NCBI GenBank assembly: GCA_020631735.1 | Contig: CM036160.1 | Location: 111,458,680 to 111,522,679, forward strand | DNA: 64,000 bases | Reading direction: 5' to 3' | DNA from: Saccharum officinarum | Lineage: Eukaryota; Streptophyta; Magnoliopsida; Poales; Poaceae | Shown here: positions 59,487 through 64,000 of the stretch, piece by piece | How positions within the stretch are numbered: the stretch's first letter is position 1 | Layout of the letters: each line of letters starts with the position of its first letter | Notes under the pieces: model-generated | Told to the model about the DNA's origin: nothing | Database searches by the model: none | Seen by the model: only the letters and a program-made list of their open reading frames with translations | Translations under genes and position numbers: made by a program

Positions 59487-59560
59487 AAAGATGTTTTGAA
59501 AAAATGCCTCAAAAGACCTTTTGAGTCTAGAGTGATGGCGTTTTCAAGTACACCTAAAAA
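59160..59560. repeat. AT microsatellites and a near-perfect palindrome
   Basis: Three long (AT)n tracts (about 59173-59216, 59274-59341 and 59418-59484). Around the third, the arms 59342-59418 and 59483-59559 are exact inverted copies as far as I can read. To the left a unit containing TTATAGGCATCTAGAAAATG is tandemly repeated. These are CACTA subterminal sequences able to form a large hairpin. Confidence 0.9.
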
Positions 59561-59632
59561 GGTTTTTGAAGGCATTTTAATGATTTTTAAAGTCATATTT
59601 AAACGCCTCCTACAAACAGCCATGCTGTAGTG

Positions 59633-59879
59633 TGCATACCACGTGCTGGCTTCCATGGCAACGTAATCAACGCAAGGACGACGGACACGCACAAGGACGA
59701 CTCCAGTCCGTGGTCCATGGGCTCCATGCATATACCGACAAGAAGATACGGAGTAGTACCTCTGACTACGTACTGACATGCACACATGTCTACTGGCAGT
59801 CTCCACGAACGTTTCCCCACCACACAAGTGAGCGTACGATGTCCTGGCAGTCCTGCGTGCGCGTCGGCGGCACGCGGCA
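59633..59879. other. 3' flank of ADH-B
   Basis: Lies between the CACTA target site and the ADH-B stop codon. Probably includes the ADH-B 3' UTR. Nothing else supported. Confidence 0.5.
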
Positions 59880-62800
59880 TCACGCGCCGTTCTCCTTGGC
59901 GCCGTAGTCCATCCAGATGATGCAGCGGATGCACTTCCCCTGCGTGAGCAGGTCGAACGCGCGGTTTATCTCGTGGAAGCCCATCTGGTGCGTGATGAAC
60001 TCGTCCAGCTCCAGCTCCTGGAAAAAAAATCAGCGACCACCATGGATGTTGTTATTCCTTCAGGCATGCGTGCATCGATGGAGCTCAGCTCACAGATCCT
60101 GCAGCATCCGACTGACGGTGACAGATCACCTTGTCCAGGTACTTCTGCGCCAGCACGGGGATGTCGTCCTTGGGCTTGATCCCGCCGAAGAGCGAGCCGG
60201 TGACCGACCGCCCCCGCATGATGTCCAACGACGGCACACTGATCGGCGCCGCGCTGCCGTCGACGCCGAGGACGACCGTCTTCCCCCAGCCCTGCACCGT
60301 CCATACGCCGACCACCACAGACACACACTCATCAGCACAGTACATATGTAGTCGTGTCGTGTGTTCACATCGCAGACCGGCGTGCTGCACGTAGAACGAG
60401 CGTGCGTCCGTACCGATCGTGAGCTTTTGAATGCTTCTGCCATTACTGAAACTGAACCGATGCACTCGAAGCAGTACTCGGCGCCTTCGCCGCCGGTCAT
60501 CTCCTTGATGACCTGGTCGTCGTGTACATGTATCATCGTCGGTGAGCTTGGTTGCCTTTCACATAGATGCATCGAAGTCATAGGGAAAATTGCATTTTCG
60601 TTCAGACCTCGCTCACGGTCTTCTCCGCGACATCGTTTGGATTGACGAAGTCGGTGATCCCCATCTTCTTGCCTGCAGGGGTGCATGCGAAACAAACAAC
60701 CACTCGATCAGTGACAGTAGTACGATCTGCCACTCGCTACGCTTTTACAGTTTTACCAGAGCTGAAGAAAAGCAATTGGCCTACCAATCTCGAATTTGTC
60801 AGGATTCAGGTCTACCCCGATGATCCTCTTGGCTCCTCGCATCCTGGCCCCTTGCGCTACCTACAGTTCATTGGTTCAGGCATCGCCGTCATGAACGACT
60901 GTATGTCCAATGGATGATCCATCCTAGTCAACGGACGGATCATCACGCAACAGATTATATAGTACATACTTATATGATACAGTATGAGACACAAAATGAA
61001 CACGTGTGGTGGTGTCTGGTGTGTCGTTCCAAACTTCTACGGAGTAGTAAATAAACAATTCGATTCTTGTGTGTTATAAGTTCCGTTGGTGTTGGTGTTG
61101 GCCTCTTGCATTGGAGAGCGACACAACAGCTAAGGCCAGTCTCAGTTTCAATGGGATTTCATCAGAATTTTATGGGCATTAATTATGCTGATGTGACACA
61201 TATTAATGAAGAGAGATGATAAAAGTTTTATGAGAGTAGAGTAACTTTCATGGGAATAAAACTATTCTGCACTGTTTTTAAAATTTGGATGTGTTGAAAA
61301 CAGTGACATAAAATCTCCACCGAGGCCAGTCTCAATGCCAATTTCATATCACAGTTTTCAACATACTTATATTTTGGAAATAGTGCAAAGAGTTTTATCC
61401 CCGTAAAACTCTCTCTGCTCCCATGAAACTCTTATCATTTCTCTCTTCATTAACATGGTGCTATATCAACATATTTAATGTCCGTGAAACCTCATAAAAT
61501 CTCCATCGAGACCGGCCTGAGAGTGGCCTAACGGAGCCCGTGCACATCAACAAACACGAGTTTTAGTCAAATCTGGGGCTGTCGTCGTTACCGCTAACCC
61601 AACAGCTCCTAGTCCAAAGACGGCTACGGTCGAGCCGGGCTCCACCGCCGCAGCCTTCCAAGCCGCACCAACTCCTGCACATATGCAGCACGGCATCCAT
61701 CCATCAGCTGACAATGAACAGACAACGACCCAGGAAATCCGGCGATGATGTGTGTGCATACCGGTGGTGACGCCGCAGCTGAGCAGGCACGCCTTCTCCG
61801 GCGGCAGCGCAGGGGCAGGGCCGACGACGTCGAGCTTGACGAGGTGCGCGACGTCCACCACTGTGTACTCGGCGAAGCTGGAGACGCACAGGAAGCTGTG
61901 GACGGGCTCGCCCGTGGCGGCGAGCGAGAAGCGCGTCGTGCCGTCCCGCGGCATGCCGCCGGGGCGGTACGGCAGCGCGGAGCAGATGTTGCTGCGGGCG
62001 GAGACGCAGTCGGCGCACTCCCCGCACTGCGGCAGGAACACCGGCACCACCGTGTCGCCCACGGTCACTTCGTGCACATGATCCCCCACGCTCTCCACCA
62101 CACTAGTTCAGTTGACCATGACACAATAGTAATTACAACTCTATTCAACAGTTCAGTTGACCATCATTAATTGCATGCGCCTTAATTGGAAGAAGGATCA
62201 CTCTGTAACGATGATGTCTATCTCATGCACGCTATCTTATCCTTTATCTCATCTCCTAATAAAGTATAAAATGAGGTTTGACCTACGCGGATATTTTGAT
62301 CACCAGATATTTTGATCACCAATGATATTTTGATCACCAGATATTTTGATCACCAATTTATTTTATAATATATCTTCGTGGATATAAAGCATTGATCTTT
62401 TTGTACTTGCGATCATGCTGTGTTGACTATTCGAGTACCCTCTGTTAACCATTTGATCGAGATATCACCCTGTTCGTTAATGCTAAAATTCGGCTTATGC
62501 TGATTTGTTGTGAGAGAAAAACACTGTTCGTTGGCTGGAAAGTACTGCTGACGTTTAGATGATGTTAGAATTAGATAGAGATGTTAAAATTAAAATATTG
62601 TTTATAGATTGTGGATTGTTACAACATACTCTCTATGCCTCTTGTTATCTGTCGTTCTCACTTCTTAACAAGTCAAGCATATTTAAATTTGACTAAATAT
62701 ATATAAAAATATTAATGTTTATATTACGTAATTAATAGCATTATATAGACCGTTAAATCTATTTTTATAATAAATTTATTAAGATATATAAATGTTGTTA

Positions 62801-63485
62801 ATATTTTGTAAAAAATAGTCAAATTTAAGAGAGTTTGACTAGCTCGAATTCCACGACGATACTTAAATAGGGACAGCGGAAGTATGGCTATGGTGGATTT
62901 GGTGGTAGATATCCTAAACCACAACAGTGGGTAATTTTTCATAATGCCAATAAAATGTTTGTCCTTTTTGCAATGTCAAAGCTGGAAAAACTATATATAG
63001 TGAGATGGGTTGTGGTATGGGATTGTCACATTTTAAAAAAATTATTAAAGGTTGTGGCCACAATCCATCCTATTTGGATTAACGGGTGATTGCAAAAGTC
63101 TACTCCTTCCATTTAAAATTGTACATCACTTTAACTTTCTCCTTAGTCAAAACTAGTTTAACCTTGACCAAAATCTACAACATTAAAATTTTTCATTAAA
63201 TTCACCATAAAATATGCTTTGGTAGTGTATTTATTTGAACATGTAGATGTTAATATATTTCAAACAAACTTAGTCAAAATTTAACTTAGCCCAAAACTAC
63301 TAAAGTGAACTAAAATTTGGAATTGAGTGAGTACAATATACTATACATACAAAGCTGATTCAAACACGTATAAAGCATGCATGCATTCATGTATGTGTCA
63401 CTATGATTTCAATATCCTGGAAGCAGTTTTTCTTTTACCCGATTGCTTCATGGCCCAGGATGGATGGAAACATGGCCGGAAATTC
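59880..63485 (-). CDS. Zinc-dependent alcohol dehydrogenase-like protein (ADH-B), 5' end beyond window
   Basis: Eight exons in the window, matching ADH-A exons 3-10: 63485-63439, 62102-61762, 61674-61592, 60860-60785, 60672-60608, 60512-60414, 60291-60130 and 60017-59880 (1011 nt). Five of the eight exons have the same length as in ADH-A; two differ by one codon and the last by five. Ligands equivalent to H70 and C182 and the four structural cysteines are kept, as is GLGAVG. It ends YGAKENGA then TGA. Exons 1-2, including the first zinc cysteine, must lie beyond 64000: no matching sequence occurs between 63486 and the end. Intron sizes differ strongly from ADH-A because MITEs have entered. 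By eye the proteins are about four-fifths identical, so this is an older tandem duplication, not an assembly repeat. Confidence 0.92.
61134..61517. mobile_element. Foldback MITE (Tourist-like) in ADH-B
   Basis: 384 bp with inverted ends GGCCAGTCTCAGT and its near complement; the two halves are diverged inverted copies of about 190 bp meeting near 61325. Flanks TAA and TGA would fit the 3-bp duplication of PIF/Harbinger MITEs with one change. It lies in the intron 61591-60861 counted on the coding strand. Confidence 0.65.
62629..62882. mobile_element. Stowaway-like MITE in ADH-B intron
   Basis: 254 bp with TA on both sides (62627-62628 and 62883-62884), start CTCTCTATGCCTCTTG and a diverged complementary end. 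Internal TTTGACTAAATATATAT words are typical of grass Stowaway relatives. Confidence 0.6.
63103..63331. mobile_element. Stowaway-like MITE in ADH-B intron
   Basis: 229 bp, start CTCCTTCCATTTAAAATT and end AATTTGGAATTGAGTGAG, with TA at 63101-63102 and 63332-63333. Confidence 0.7.
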
Positions 63486-64000
63486 CTGCAAAAAGGAATA
63501 AAAATGGTATATATATTTACGAAATATGTGAAATTATAGAAAAATAATTCAGTGCTCAAAACATCTATTTGATGAAAAATAGAGAAGCCAAAGAAAACAC
63601 TATTTAGAAGTTTTTCAAATATCTTAAATGATGCATATTCATAGTACATCCACATTTTATATGTTTTTGTTTTTTTCACATCCCACCGAATATTTTCTGG
63701 CACTCAGCACGAAACTCACATTTCGCAATAAAATAAGCAAAGCTGATGCTTGGAGCAGATTTTTTTTGGAGCTCTACAAAAAGGTTAATGCAACTAGATT
63801 TTAGTCGAGAACTGTTAAGCAGATTTGGTGAACTGACGAGAATCACGTCTCTACTTATGTTTCTTTTTCGCGAACGGGATTTTACCCGTATTTCACTGTG
63901 ACGAAAGAAATTTTTTTGTTACAATAGGTTGTTAGGCCTGCTACCCCAATGCGTCTCTACTTATGTTACGAGCTAAAAGCTAAAAACACCCGTTGACCAA
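63486..64000. other. ADH-B intron 2 (partial)
   Basis: AT-rich, without exon-like sequence or splice-bounded open frames that match ADH. The remaining 5' exons must lie to the right of the window. Confidence 0.6.

Larger units (their letters stand above)
52133..59632. mobile_element. Decayed CACTA (En/Spm) transposon carrying internal debris
   Basis: Begins CACTACAAGACG and ends with TGTAGTG, the complement of CACTACA, and is flanked by TGC on both sides (52130-52132 and 59633-59635), the 3-bp duplication expected of CACTA elements. Words of the AAAGGCATTTT/AAAATGCCTTT type repeat near both ends, as subterminal repeats do. A TNP2-like transposase scrap lies inside at 56443. The terminal match is only 7 bases, so the exact ends are less certain than the class. 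Confidence 0.68.

Noticed and set aside
63401..63703. 100-codon minus-strand frame at the right edge
   Set aside because: It overlaps ADH-B exon 3 in another frame and runs into AT-rich intron.

Overview
This is plant nuclear DNA, almost certainly from a grass. Genes have many short GT-AG introns, coding exons are GC-rich, and the gaps are filled with Stowaway-type MITEs, a SINE, L1-type LINEs, a CACTA element and a Reina-like Ty3/gypsy retrotransposon. Protein families and repeat styles suggest a panicoid grass (sorghum, maize or sugarcane relatives), but the species cannot be fixed from sequence alone.

Layout. (1) 1747-4360, plus strand: a GEM-like/GRAM-domain gene whose last intron carries a hAT element and a Stowaway MITE, followed by a decayed duplicate of its last exon (4758-5407). 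(2) 6008-14276, minus: a 1745-codon DEAH-box helicase fused to a RING-IBR-RING ubiquitin-ligase module (DEAH11/12 type), three exons. (3) 19520-26900, minus: cytochrome c oxidase subunit 6b (COX6B), five exons, with a 5.1-kb Reina-like element nested in its last intron. (4) 27159-27258: a run of exactly 100 N. The 13.5 kb ending at the gap (13654-27158) reappears almost unchanged right after it (27259-40762), so foldback elements, LINE fragment, Reina element and COX6B all appear twice. The edges coincide with the gap, which points to two overlapping contigs that were never merged, not a biological duplication. (5) 40908-47785, plus: a full-length L1-type LINE inserted a few bases beyond the stop codon of the next gene. 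(6) 47790-50560, minus: a complete ten-exon zinc alcohol dehydrogenase-like gene (ADH-A). (7) 52133-59632: a 7.5-kb decayed CACTA element with a TNP2-like remnant, gene-like debris and an AT-centred palindrome. (8) 59880-63485 and beyond, minus: a tandem ADH paralogue (ADH-B), lacking only exons 1-2, which must lie past the window edge.

The host genes do not form a pathway. They are ordinary housekeeping or family genes: a membrane/ABA-type GRAM protein, an RNA helicase/E3 ligase, a respiratory-chain subunit and two dehydrogenases. Most of the interest lies in how transposons have shaped them: nine or more insertions can be dated relative to each other or defined to the base by target-site duplications. 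I found no CRISPR array, tRNA, rRNA or evidence of a previously undescribed system. Exon boundaries were derived by hand from splice consensus, reading phase and family conservation; spliced totals for the GEM-like gene (720 nt), the helicase (5238 nt), COX6B (516 nt) and ADH-A (1194 nt) are all multiples of three.
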